Source of the DNA: Dipylidium caninum
Taxonomy: Eukaryota; Platyhelminthes; Cestoda; Cyclophyllidea; Dipylidiidae
Assembly: GCA_017562135.1 (NCBI GenBank)
Contig: QEYB01001664.1
Span: 248,001 to 312,000 of the forward strand
DNA length: 64,000 bases
Reading direction: 5' to 3'
Below are positions 1 to 12,400 of the stretch, in pieces. The notes below the pieces were generated by a model that had not been told where the DNA came from, ran no database searches, and worked only from the letters and a program-made list of their open reading frames with translations. Position 1 is the stretch's first letter. The number at the start of each line of letters is the position of its first letter. The translations under genes were made by a program, and so were the position numbers.

Positions 1-3000
1 GCATGCAACTTTGGCGCCAAGATCCCGAAAATACTTCAACTCTTCTGCTCTTGAGCTCAATACACTTTCAGTGTCGTCGCATGGATAAGTCAGCATACTT
101 TAGTCAACTTGCTATCAAAAAAAATCCACTAATGGCAGAAGCCTACTCAAATTTGGGCAACGTCTTTAAAGAGCGAGGCCAACTGAAGGAGGCTATCGAC
201 AACTATCGTCATGCTCTGAGCATTAAACCGGATTTTATTGACGGCTATATCAACCTGGCCGCAGCATTGGTGGCCTTCGGCGATACAGAGTCTGCTGTTA
301 GTGCCTACGCTACAGCTTTACAATACAATCCGGTACGTATCATGATCATGTATAGACTACTATTAGGATTTGTACGGCGTACGAAGCGATTTGGGAAACC
401 TACTCAAGGCTCTTGGTCGGCTAGATGAGGCTAAAGTAAGATTTTTAACTGAGTTTCGCGCAGCGGCTCGCGCCTGGCTGGATACTCTGCGGCACTTGGT
501 GCCAGCGCGCATAACCTGTCCAGTCAGGGTTTAAGTTTCTAGTTCCGCATTTTTAGACAAGAACTAATTCGCCAGATTTTCTCCGTTTAAACAGCAAAGG
601 TGAGAATCTGCACGGTGATGGTGATCGCGGAAGTGACGTTTTAAAGTCGTGAGTTCGCCGCGCGCGTGTATCCGTTTTCGCTTAAACGCGATACACATCT
701 CCCTTTCACCTTGCGTGCGTCTTCATATGCATGTTCCGATTCGGAACCGTGGAGACCACATTTTCGCGCTCAGGATCATTCTGGCCATGCGTCAGCGTGC
801 CGCTCGTTAATGGCCTGTAATGATTTCGCACAATTTTCCTTATTTAGTCGTGCTATCTGAAGGCCATCGAGACGTGCCCTACGTTTGCGGTTGCTTGGAG
901 CAATTTGGGCTGTGTTTTTAACGCTCAGAACGAGATTTGGCTCGCAATTCATCACTTTGAAAAGGTAATTTGAATTTCTCATTTTACATCCGCCTTCAGG
1001 CGGTAACGTTGGATCCGACATTTTTGGATGCGTATATCAACTTGGGAAATGTTCTGAAGGAGGCTAGAATATTTGATCGTGCTGTCGCGGCGTACCTTAG
1101 GGCACTCACTTTGGCTCCTAATCATGCTGTGGTTCATGGGAATCTTGCTTGTGTTTATTACGAGCAGAATCTAATTGACCTGGCTATCGATACGTATAGA
1201 AGAGCCATCGATCTTCAACCAAATTTTCCTGATGCCTATTGTAATTTAGCGAATGCCTTAAAGGAAAAAGGGAAGGTTTCGGAAGCTGAAGAGTACTACA
1301 ATACCGCACTCAGTCTCTACCCTTCTCATGCTGATTCCCTTAACAATCTGGCCAACATAAAGCGTGAACAGGGTCGCTCTGAAGAAGCAATTAGATTGTA
1401 TTTGAGAGCTCTCGAAATTTATCCAGAATTCGCCGTAGCGCATTCAAATTTGGCCAGTATGTTGCAGCTTCAAGGGAAATTACAGGAAGCTCTTCGTCAT
1501 TATCGTGAGGCAATACGAATTTCACCAACCTTTGCCGATGCCTATTCGAACATGGGGAATACCCTAAAGGAGTTACAAGATGTCAGTGGAGCTATGCAAT
1601 GTTATCAAAGGGCTATTCAGATAAACCCGGCCTTTGCTGATGCCCATTCGAACCTTGCTAGCATCATGAAAGATGGTGGTAATTTAACGGAGGCGATCAA
1701 TTCATACAAGACGGCGCTAAAATTAAAGCCGAATTTTCCTGACGCGTTTTGCAATTTGGCGCATTGTATGCAGATTGTGTGCGATTGGAGTGATTATAGA
1801 GATAGAATGAAAAAGCTCGTAAATATCGTGCAAGAACAGTTGGATTCAAACCGCCTACCTTCGGTTCATCCTCATCACTCAATGTTATATCCCCTTAGCC
1901 ACACGCAAAGAAAACGAGTTGCCAGTAGACATGCGGCTCTGTGCTTAGATAAAGTAGCTATACTACACCATCCACCTTTCCGCTTCGTGAAACGGCAGCC
2001 TAACCAACGTCTTCGTATTGGTTACGTAAGTTCTGATTTCTGTAACCACCCGACGAGTCATCTTATGCAAAGTGTGCCGGGTTTCCATGACAGGTCAAGG
2101 TTTGAGGTCTTCTGCTATTCTCTCTCTCCGGATGATGGCACAGCATTCAGAGCCAAGGTGACCCGAGAAGCAGAACACTTTGTAGACTTAAGTACCATAT
2201 CTTGTCATGGTAAAGCTGCTGATCGTATTGCTAGTGACGGAATCCACATCCTTCTCAACATGAATGGCTACACGAAGGGTGCTAGGAATGAGATATTTGC
2301 TCTTAAGCCTGCGCCAGTGCAAACCATGTGGCTAGGCTATCCGGGGACTAGCGGGTCGTCCTTCATGGACTTTATCATAACCGACGCCGTAACGTCACCA
2401 CTGCACTTGGCTGAACAGTACTCTGAAAAATTGGCTTATATGCCGAAGACATTCTTTATCGGTGACCATGCCCAAATGTTTCCTCATATGCGAAATCGTG
2501 TTATCATCGAAAGTGCTGAGGAGGTTTCAAGTGGTCGTAGAACAACTGACACCTCGATGGTTGCCTGCGGAACCGATGTTAAGCCCCTTCTCTCTGTGGG
2601 TACATTAAGAGAAATGATCTACGGTGGTCGAATCACTGAACCGAGTGGCTCTGGGTTTAAGGAAGTTCCGTACTACATCAAGGTTCAAATTCTTACAGTT
2701 TCTTCGTTGCAAGCTGTTAGGGAAATGATTAGGGTGAATGCAGCTTCGTGCACTCTGAACAACGTAGTTGTGCAAAACGGATTCACAACTCAACAAACCC
2801 AGTCGCGTGCGTCAGCTGGTGAAGAAATCCCATCAAATATCATCGTCACATCGCGACAACACTATGGTCTTCCAGAAGACGCGGTTGTGTTCTGTAATTT
2901 CAACCAGCTTTACAAAATAGATCCTTCTACAATGAAAATGTGGGTTGAGATTCTGAAGTTGGTACCAAACTCCGTCCTCTGGTTGCTGCGTTTTCCTGCA

Positions 3001-3539
3001 GCTGGTGAGGCCAACGTCATAGCCGCCGCTGCTGATTTTGGCCTCCAAAATCCCCATCGGCGCATTATCTTCAGTAATGTCGCCCCGAAGGAAGAGCACG
3101 TGCGTCGCGGTCAAGTGGCTGATGTGTGCCTCGATACTCCGCTCTGCAACGGCCACACAACAGGGATGGATGTTTTGTGGGCGGGTTGCCCGGTGATAAC
3201 CCTTCCACTCGAAACCCTGGCAAGCCGAGTAGCAGCCAGTCAACTTTACTGCCTTGGGTGTCCCGAACTGGTAGCAAAGTCGTCTGAAGACTACGTGCGG
3301 ATTGCTACTAAACTGGGCAACAACCGAGAATATCTGCACGCAATACGAGCTAAAGTAATGTTTCCCTTTGTGTTAATGATTTTTGTTAGGTATGGAAGCT
3401 GAGAGAGACATCACCCCTGTTCAACTGCCGACGATATACGGCAGATTTGGAACTCCTTTACGAACGCATGTACCAGCAATACGAATCAGGCCAGCCTCTC
3501 TCTCACATCACCGACTGGGGTGAAAAGACCAGAGAATGA
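1..3539 (+). CDS. OGT: O-GlcNAc transferase (UDP-GlcNAc:protein O-GlcNAc transferase), 5' partial
   Basis: This enzyme adds O-linked GlcNAc to Ser/Thr of nuclear and cytosolic proteins. Exons I can join are 1-332 (first two bases finish a Cys codon), 367-435, 848-964, 1000-3354 and 3390-3539, with the stop at 3537-3539. All phases close, giving about 1006 residues against 1046 in human, so only the N-terminus lies outside the window. The first half is a run of TPR repeats ([24 protein letters not shown]). The second half is the GT41 domain: GYVSSDF.NHPTSH with the conserved His near 2045, FNQLYKIDP with the catalytic Lys near 2910, [15 protein letters not shown] and [13 protein letters not shown]. 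The loop between the catalytic lobes (about 2490-2830) is poorly conserved but of normal length. Three of the four introns are 34-35 nt. The residue before NHPTSH is Cys where human has Gly. Identification is near certain. Confidence 0.97.
333..366 (+). other. OGT: 34-nt micro-intron in OGT
   Basis: The intron starts gtacgt and ends attag. Removing it joins LQYNP to [19 protein letters not shown], exactly the continuous TPR sequence of the family. Reading through it breaks the frame. Two more OGT introns, at 965-999 and 3355-3389, are 35 nt each. Confidence 0.9.
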
Positions 3540-6491
3540 GACGGCTTTTACTGATGCGTGAAATGTGATCATGTATTAATTTTTACCTGTGCAAAGATTT
3601 CCTTCCCCATCTTTCGTTTTGTCATTGTCGAGTGTTCTACTTACGAGGAACTGCTTCCGTCTGTTTGTATTATATTACACTGGAATTAGATGATAAACTA
3701 ATGTATTGCAAGCAATTCTCCTTTTGCAATAGCTTTTTAACGGATTTTATAAGAAACTTGAAAGAAATGTGTGGCTAGTTTTCCGATAGAGCCGCTTGTT
3801 GTCAAGGTCGAAGGTGCGTGGTCCTTTAAGTTGACTATTCGAACCGACGTCCATTCTTGAAAAATCTTGCCGCCCTTATGCGCAAATAACTTCAGTGGAT
3901 GTTCTACCCGGAGAATAATCGTCTGTCCTCACCCGGAGGGGGTATGGAAGACCCCTGCCTCAGACTGACTAATCAGGGCGGGTCATTAATCAGTCGACTC
4001 CTCACAGAGTGAATGCAGACATTGTAAATTGCCTTCAACCGTCTTCTCAGCTGCTATTGACGCCGCACAGGTAGTGTCACGCTAATGGACTAGTCTCTTA
4101 GGTGAATGGGATCTCTTTCAGCGGTCAGACTTCACCCCGTCTTTTTTGGAATCAAACGTGAGTCACCAGTTTTGGTGCTTTAGTAACACCGCGGCAGTAC
4201 TGGTCCGGTTTCATGGTATGATTAAAAGAGGAGTTAATAATCTTGGTAGGAAGGAGATTGCGTTTTTCGAACTGGACAGGCCAAATCGTACCGGTGTTTA
4301 AAAGGGCCTGGCCAACGTAGCCATAAAATCACATCCCTCGACTGTGGAAGTGGTCTGAATCGATATCGATGGCTCGGTGGTGTAAAGGCTCCAACATTAG
4401 CCCGCTTAAACACAACCACTCACAGACGTTGAGCAAGTTCGAGGTTGGGGAGCTCCTAGTTTAACCTCGACTTCGGACAATGTATTGGGTTAGTATAATA
4501 CTTCAAGATACTGGGGAGTGAAACAGGGTTTTGGAGCTCGAGATCAGGCTCTAGCGGGCCAGGAGGGATGTTCTCCAGCAACTGACACACTTTACCATCC
4601 CAATTTAGATCTTGGGGCAGCGCATGTAGACACTTACGTGGATGTGCTGGGATAAAACTTCGCAATAAGAATGCCTTAGGAGGCATAAAACGTAAAATTA
4701 TTCAAATCCGTCTCGGGACTACCTAGGCAACTCTTTAACTGCACATTTGCGACATTTTGAGATACGGTAACACTGAACGCGAAATTAGCTTGAAGTTGGG
4801 ACAATTGATGGTGGCGGAAAGTGCACTTGCTGCAAACCTTTCGACACCATTCCGCTCACTTGGGTGGTCCTTTAAACCGGTTGCGTTAACCCCAAACCCT
4901 GATGACAGGCCGATCCACTCGGTTAACAATTTTCGTGTGAACAAGACATCCCCAAGAAAATGGGACGTTGACGAATCCATGAAGGCAATATTAATCGCAT
5001 AATACAATCCCCAAATGCTTTCCTAACTATGAAACAGCAATGCTATCATTATTATTACAGTGCACGAACATAGAGTGGGGTGGGACCGTTGCCTACTTGC
5101 TACTAATGTAAATTCCTCCACCTTGCAGTCTGCAGAGAAGTGAGAATCGGACAGGTATGCTTCAAGTGGCAAACCTGTGTCATCCCCGGAAAAGAAGGAA
5201 GTTAAAGGACTAGGATAAGTGGTACAGAATGGTGGAAAAAGTCACGGCTGAAGCGAACTAAAATGTCACCCCGGGACAGATGCACTTGCATTTTTTTACT
5301 GTGCCTTGCGCAGTAAATTGGGTCCTTAGAATTATTTGTATATTTCGATAGTTGTCGACAGAATTGTTTCGTGACAGTTGAGGGTCTAAGATTTCACTAG
5401 ATGCTGAAACATATCAGAATCCACGTGTATTTCAAACCTCTCCCTCTCGAATTATCTAATACTGTGACTTCCGATAACCACTACTGTGGATAAAAAAGGA
5501 AAGCATCTAAGGAAACCCCACGACTGAACACAAAAACAATGCAGCAGTCGCCCTCATACCACCCTCTCGCCTGACAACTTTCGGATATTTCAAAGATCAC
5601 ATGACCACAAGGATGACCTCAACCCTTGAATGGCTCATATGCGCAGTGCGTAGGTCACAACTAAAAGTAAGAGAGGGATCTTCCTCACAGCAAGGCCAAA
5701 CAGAACCTGATCTCCTTTTGTTAACTTTATGAATAGTCCATATTGGAGCTAATTTGTGCAATCAAATTAGACATGGGAGGAAGCGAATGAGGGAGAGACT
5801 CATAATACTCTTTTAATATTCTTCAAATTCCCATGCATTTTAATGATCACAAAGAGTAAGCGTCTACCATTTACCGAATAATTACCCGAGAATGACCACA
5901 GTGAATATCGAAACCATCGCTTGGCTATAATCGAAAAAAAGTGCTCTCCACCTCTCTCCTTCTGCATTCCAACGTTGAGAGCATTGTGGACCTGACGAGT
6001 GGTCCAAGAACTGACCATGGTCGGGATTGGTACTAGTTGCTATACGAAAAAGTTAACTTGGAAGAGAAGCAGTGGCTCAAGCTCGGGCGTAGTAATAAGA
6101 GTCCACAAAGGGCGTAGAATGAAAAAAAGAGGCCTCCGAAAGTGTGCGTTATGGTGTGCAGTCACAACTAAGTAAGTCGAACCATTTAACGGCACGGAGT
6201 AATAAATTCATGCAAAAGGTGCTTCACTCTTAGTGCAGAAGAGTTTACAGACATTGCGAGTGTCCACCTCTGCGACCTCGACGATCGGAGAAGCCCAGCT
6301 CAGCATTAATGACAACTTAAAACATCCTAGTTCAACGGAATTTATGCAATAGTGGGGTTTTAGCAACGATAAAAAGTGGTTGTATGACTAGAATCGATAG
6401 AAGGAGGGCAGCAAAGACAAGATGGCGAATCAAGGGGAGGCAGGCAGGAAAACAGGTGAGAGTAAGAGTGAGGAGCGATGTCATAAATCTT
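3540..6491. other. Convergent intergenic region between OGT and the WSB-like gene
   Basis: This holds the OGT 3' untranslated region and the downstream side of the minus-strand WSB-like gene. I see no canonical AATAAA close to the OGT stop, and no open frame here resembles a known protein. The plus strand starts T-rich and becomes A/G-rich further on. Short open frames around 4735-5007 occur on both strands and look like chance. Confidence 0.5.
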
Positions 6492-9400
6492 CTATTGAAC
6501 CTTTTCAGATCTTGGCACAGACTTCAAATTGTGGCATAGGAGGCAGCGCAATGACCATGGTAGCGGCAGAGCAGAGAGGGCTGAGAGAGCTCCAGTTGGG
6601 ACGGCAATCGAGGGCGTCGCAGCGGTGGTGAGGAGACTCGACACCACGCAACGTCGAATGCTCGCTACACACAAGCGCACCAATGACTTTCTCATGCATG
6701 ACATTTGATTCCACAGCTGAAAGTCGTCGATTACCAAGGCTATAGGCACAAGAATTTATAAAATTTTTAAATATCACTTAATCTCTTTCAGGAGGTATCG
6801 AAAAATCACTAGCATGGATTCCTCATTTATAGTTGATCAGATTTCAGAAAGGCAGTCCTATTTTTCGAATGAGTTAATATTATAGTTCCAGGGCGTGGGA
6901 AGAACCTTTTTCAGGAGGCCTGTGAAATGCATGACGTAGTGGGTCATGGTAAAAATAGAAGAAAACTTACCCTACAAGGGGATGACTCGACTCCGTCTCC
7001 CCTCCCTTCAACAGCCTCCACTAACGCTGGGGCAGTACGGCGGCACGAAAAGGGCTTAACGAAGGAGAGTGAAGAATGTTGGCAAAATTATTTTGTACCG
7101 TGACTTGGAGACAATCACCCTTGTAGCAAATGGTACAAGCGGATTTGTGGCAATGCTACATCAATTTAGTTGGTGGTTCAAATTTGAAAAGAAGTGTCCC
7201 ATGAAATGGGACAAGCGATCATCATCCGTCAGGAAAGACGGTTATCTTAGAAGTGACATACGAAACAGCAAGAATGTCCTCTTTCTCGTGGACAAACACA
7301 AGCGCACACAACCTTTCAGTCGGACATAAATGTCAAAGTAGGACTTAGTGACTACGGCCACCCACAAGCATGCATTGCTAATTTGGTGAAGGAAAGACTT
7401 GGAACCTTCCCCCTATACCAGTACTTCCGGAACCTTTAAAGATTTGGTTTTTCCGCTTCAATTTGATAGAGCACTTGTAGGAGATACCAGTGTATGACAT
7501 ATTCGATGTGAAAGATCTAACAGGAAAAGTTGCGTATAATCGTACAGTGCAATCGGGAAAGTGTTAGCTAAAAGGGAGTCGATGCTACCGGAGTAAGTTA
7601 GATTATCCATTTCGGAGAAGTTACCCGACGTTGATGAGGGTAAAACATTGATGTACCGAAATCCTCGACTTTTGGAACCAATTACTCAAATACGACGTTA
7701 AAGGTGCACCTTCGACCCTCAGTCTTCGCACTAGATTGATGTTCGAGACGCAGCGAAAAAAAATTCTATTCACTCCTTGTTTTTTGTGTTGAATGAGCTC
7801 AAATACCAGGACAAATGGTAACTTGATCATTCAAGGTCGCTCCAATTCAGAGTTGTGCAGCAAATCACGGAGAACTGTAATCAAACATAGTTGACACCAG
7901 TGATTTGTCTGCTCGTTTATTTGAACAGTTGTGACAAAGACACCATTCACAATTAAGCACACAGTAGACAGTGAAATTTCAGGTTTGAAAAGACGGGTTT
8001 GAACGAGATTAAAGTGCCCTAGGGATATTTTTAGTATCCGCCAGCCTACAACGACAAGATCTCCACAGGTTCACGTGCTCTCCTAAAGCGGTTACCTTTA
8101 AGCCTCTTGTTTCGCAAGGCGCACTCCAATTTTTATTCTTAGTAGAATTTATATCAACAAAATCACAAGCAGTCAATAAATACTTCGAATGTGAAATCTC
8201 GACAAAGTAAGCAAAAGAAGTAACACCCTTTTCGACGAAAGATTTCCCAGTATAAAAGTAAACAAAACTATACTGCATTAACATAAGTTCTGATCCTCAA
8301 AAGACTCATTCAAGGGAACGTATGACTGTTGTGACAAAACCTGGGATGTTATGCTCGCGTAGAAGACGCTAGAAACATTAATGACAGTGTCAGAATACTT
8401 AAGAGCCTCAAGTCGTCTTAAAGCACAATTCCAAATGCCATCCTCTGATCCTCGAAAATGTCTGTAAAATCAAACGTATTTAGCCCTCTTAAGGGTTCTG
8501 AACGGGGCAAATCCGACTGATATAAATTAAGAGGGTGACAAGTGGACCAATGACGCAACAATGACTGAATAATACGCATTTCATCTAATTATATCCTTTG
8601 CGAAACGTACGTGGTACATCCTCACCACTTTCCGAATCGCTAATTTAGCGAATAACATCCATGACTGGCATAGAAGCAAGAATTAATAACTAATTAATGT
8701 GGCTGGGTAACCAATCCACCATATCAGCACAATGCACAATGCCAAATGTTGGTGTGAAGGTTCCCATTCATTAAGTTCACTCATTCACTTTGGAATGGAA
8801 AGTAAAAAGAAGCTCTTCGAGATTTTATCAATAATTGGAAGAAAAAAAACACTTCAAAAGTGTGATTTAGGAGGACAATTATGAATCAGCACAGAGAAAG
8901 GGAAAGAGAGGGAGGGAGAACGTTTGCCGATGTCATCGCCCAAATAAGACAAATACAGCAATAAGTGAGTCATTTAGTTGGCTGGAGATAATTTGGAATT
9001 CAACTTGAAAGTCGTATGGCATTTGGCGTATTTTTGAGCCTTACTAACCCTTTTATGACGCAAAAAGAGCATGTTTGTGACAAACATTAAATTGTCAAGT
9101 GAACCCAAAATAGGTTGTAGAGGGCGGAGGTTGGAAGAACTCACGAGCAAGCCAAAAAGCGGCCACAAGGACTAAAGACGATGGTTCTATCGTAAATAAA
9201 TCGACGATCCAAATCGCCCTCGTGCATCAAAATCCGAGGTTCCATAGCCGGAGAAAGAGGCCAAAGACGCAAATTTCTGCATTGAGTTAAAAAGATGTGC
9301 AAAATTACTGGAATCGTATTCGACCGACATCGTCCAGAAGCCTACCCATCTTCGCAGAAGGTGGCAAAGGACTCGGAATCAGGTGCGAGAGCGAGACTGG

Positions 9401-12400
9401 TAATGTGGAAATCGTTGGCACCTCCAAGGAGTCGGAAATTTAGCTTTATTGGTATATGTCTGAACAAGGAAGCATAATATCGTTATAAGTAAACAAAAAG
9501 TGCTATGCTAAGACATGTCGCAAAGAAGGAAAGACTAGAAGATATCGGGGGAAAAGATAAATAAAAAAAGATAGAAGACCCTGGAACACATAGACTTAAA
9601 CCTCTCGGAGCGGTTGTATGGCAAGGGAAGTGACAAATTGCTTCGGCAAAATTGGTTGAATTTATAAAACACGGATACCAAATATATTAAAAAATCATAA
9701 GGAGCCCTTATCACATTCGACGGAATGTGAAAACTACAGGTTGCCTTATGACGGGTTTGGGATGACCTCTAGTGAGGAAATAATTGTTGACAATTTCGAA
9801 ACATGAAGGTGTTTAGAAGACATCAAAAGTATAGAGTAGTTGACATCTCACTAGGCAATTAATAAGATTATTGTGAGACGACGTCAGGGTTAGAGGGGTT
9901 TCCAGCTCTGTTGTCCAATTCAATGAAACCACGGATAAGGGTGGGCAAACAAGCGTCGCAAAGATATTACCCAAGTTAGGTTAAGGTCCAGATTCACTTG
10001 ATTGCATGCTAGTTGAATTTTATACAAGGAATCAACACCCTTACAGGTGGTAACTAAATTTCATGGAAGTCATTTTCGAAGTTTTAAACGAATTACTGTT
10101 GGAGTTGGGATCGATTCTACGATAATCTTGCATACATTTATCATAGACTTGTTGACTTGCGCAACTCGAATAAAACTAGTCTTACTGAGGCAAAATTAAT
10201 TCATATTCTTCGAACGCTACGACTCTCGTGTCAAGCCCACAACAGTAACCGAAATTTCCACACCTAATACTGGCTAAAACACAGTAGTAATCGCACCGGA
10301 AGCTAACTTCCCTTAACTCGACAAAAATTTAAGCAAATACTCTCCTCGATCTGTTACAAACACCTCCACATCGGTTGTTAGTTTTGCTGATTTGGGTATT
10401 ATCGATTTTTAAACTTGAAGCGAATCACATGCGTACGAATAGATGGCCAATAAGACGGCTGCGCAAGGATACGTGCACACACGCACGCACAGGTGCCGTG
10501 ATGAGGCGCGTGCGGACGTGCACCTAGCCTTCGCGCGCACGCATTGTAACTAGCAGCAACCGCGGTAACGTGCGCACCAAAAGCATCGTGCATAAACACA
10601 TACGTACAAGTCGAAGCTAGCGGATGAATGATTGCGCAGGTGTATGCTTTCGCGCACACACGAATGCAGATTTCGCAGGGTCCGGATATTAACATGTAAG
10701 GTCACACATTCTTTAAAACAGTCCCGGCTACTTATATCCACAACTCCTTTATCAGTAGCACTTGCATGTGGGCTATTAGGGAAGAGTTCGCAATGTCCGC
10801 AATATAGCTCAAGAACGGCAGTATAAAATTACGACAAAGGAAACGACAGAGGAAGTGAGAGACATCACAAAAGTGGTAAAACTGGTTTTAAAGAAATGAA
10901 GTGATTGACAGATTAGAAAATTGGGAACCGAAAGGAAAATTGAATTCCAACTCAGTGAACAGCAGTTGCCAAGTACAGTTGTCAGCATATCTAAAATTTA
11001 TGAAAAGGCGGACGCGTCGACTGCAAATACTCAGTTATGCCTCAATTTTTCCCGGCGAGAATGAGGTTTACATAACATAAGAACAAGCGTTAAACTACAT
11101 GCAAGATGAAATTTTTGGCCTAACTTGCGAGAATAAGTAGCCAAATAAGGAAAATTTGATGCATACAAATACTCCATATTCAGTGAACGCGCGGTGAGAG
11201 CACGGCCCGGCAACTCGTGGTAAAATCTCACGCATTCTAAGTGTACAGTTAACAAGGATATCGTAAACCAAAATAATTGCCGTCAAAGTTAGTACAGCGA
11301 ATGATATTTGTCGTGATATCCCAGAGTACTTTAAAGTATTGAGCTCGAAAAAAATTGGTGGAACTAAGAAATGGTTCTAGATTTATAGTTCCCTCAGGTT
11401 CGCAAAAAATATACTCTCTACTTTTACGCCTACAAGTATCAATGATATTAGTCAAAAGAAAATAATTCGCCTAGGGAAAAATTTGACATTGACTAAAGCG
11501 CAACCAGGAATCGAACACGCTGTGATAAAAACATGAAAACCTACGGGGCAATAATTTGAACTATCAAAAGATTGCCATAAGAATCGTCAGACATCCAGAT
11601 TTGAAGTCAGCAGGATGAAATTCTGTCAAAGGACTTAGAGCCGATATGGTTTAACTGAAACTTACGAGTAAGAATGTAGACGGGTGTACGAAGGAACGGA
11701 CCAAAGAATACATCTACCATCGAAAGATGCGGTAAGAAGAAAGTCGCCGTCGTTACTGTATGTGGCTTCCGAGATTCTGTGATAGTGGTGCACCAAGTGC
11801 AAGCAACGGTAGGGATGCTCATCCTAACAGTAAACAAAAACTAGTTGATTTTGGTGAGAATATGCAAATTTACGGTGTGAAGAGGTTTAGAATGAAGCAT
11901 GTAAGTGTGAACTAGTCTAATCTAAAAATACACGTCGTTTCGCCTTTACACACCTCATTACCACGTGATCGGACAATACGAAAAGCTATATTACATTTAA
12001 CGTAGGCAAAGTTCGTTTAGACTATAATGGAAACCTAAAAATGAAGAGTGACTCTCGACACCTTAAAACTACAAAAAAAATAATTTTAACTTCAAAATCA
12101 TAGTGAGAGTTGACTCGAGGCGTACACTAATGTAATATAATAGACATTATGAGGAAAATTAAAGCAGATTTTTAGTGCGTGTATAGGATATGAAAGCCTA
12201 CCTGCAACACCAATCCATGTCCTTGACGGTCGCCGAGGAAAAGATGCCCTTCGAAAGGGTGCCAGGCGGTAATGACGACATGGTAGTTGTAGGGCCCCTG
12301 GTATTGTTTTGGGACCTGTAAAAAATTTATGAGAAGTTATACTTTTTGTGGATTTTGCATATTTTAGGCCTTTTTAGCACATGATTCTATTAATTCAATA

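Noticed and set aside
10399..10741. Overlapping open frames in the CG/CA-rich block
   Set aside because: Open on both strands because of low-complexity composition; His/Cys/Arg-rich with no domain.
11490..11600. tRNA-like B-box (minus strand TTCGATTCC)
   Set aside because: No matching A-box at the right distance and no acceptor-stem pairing.
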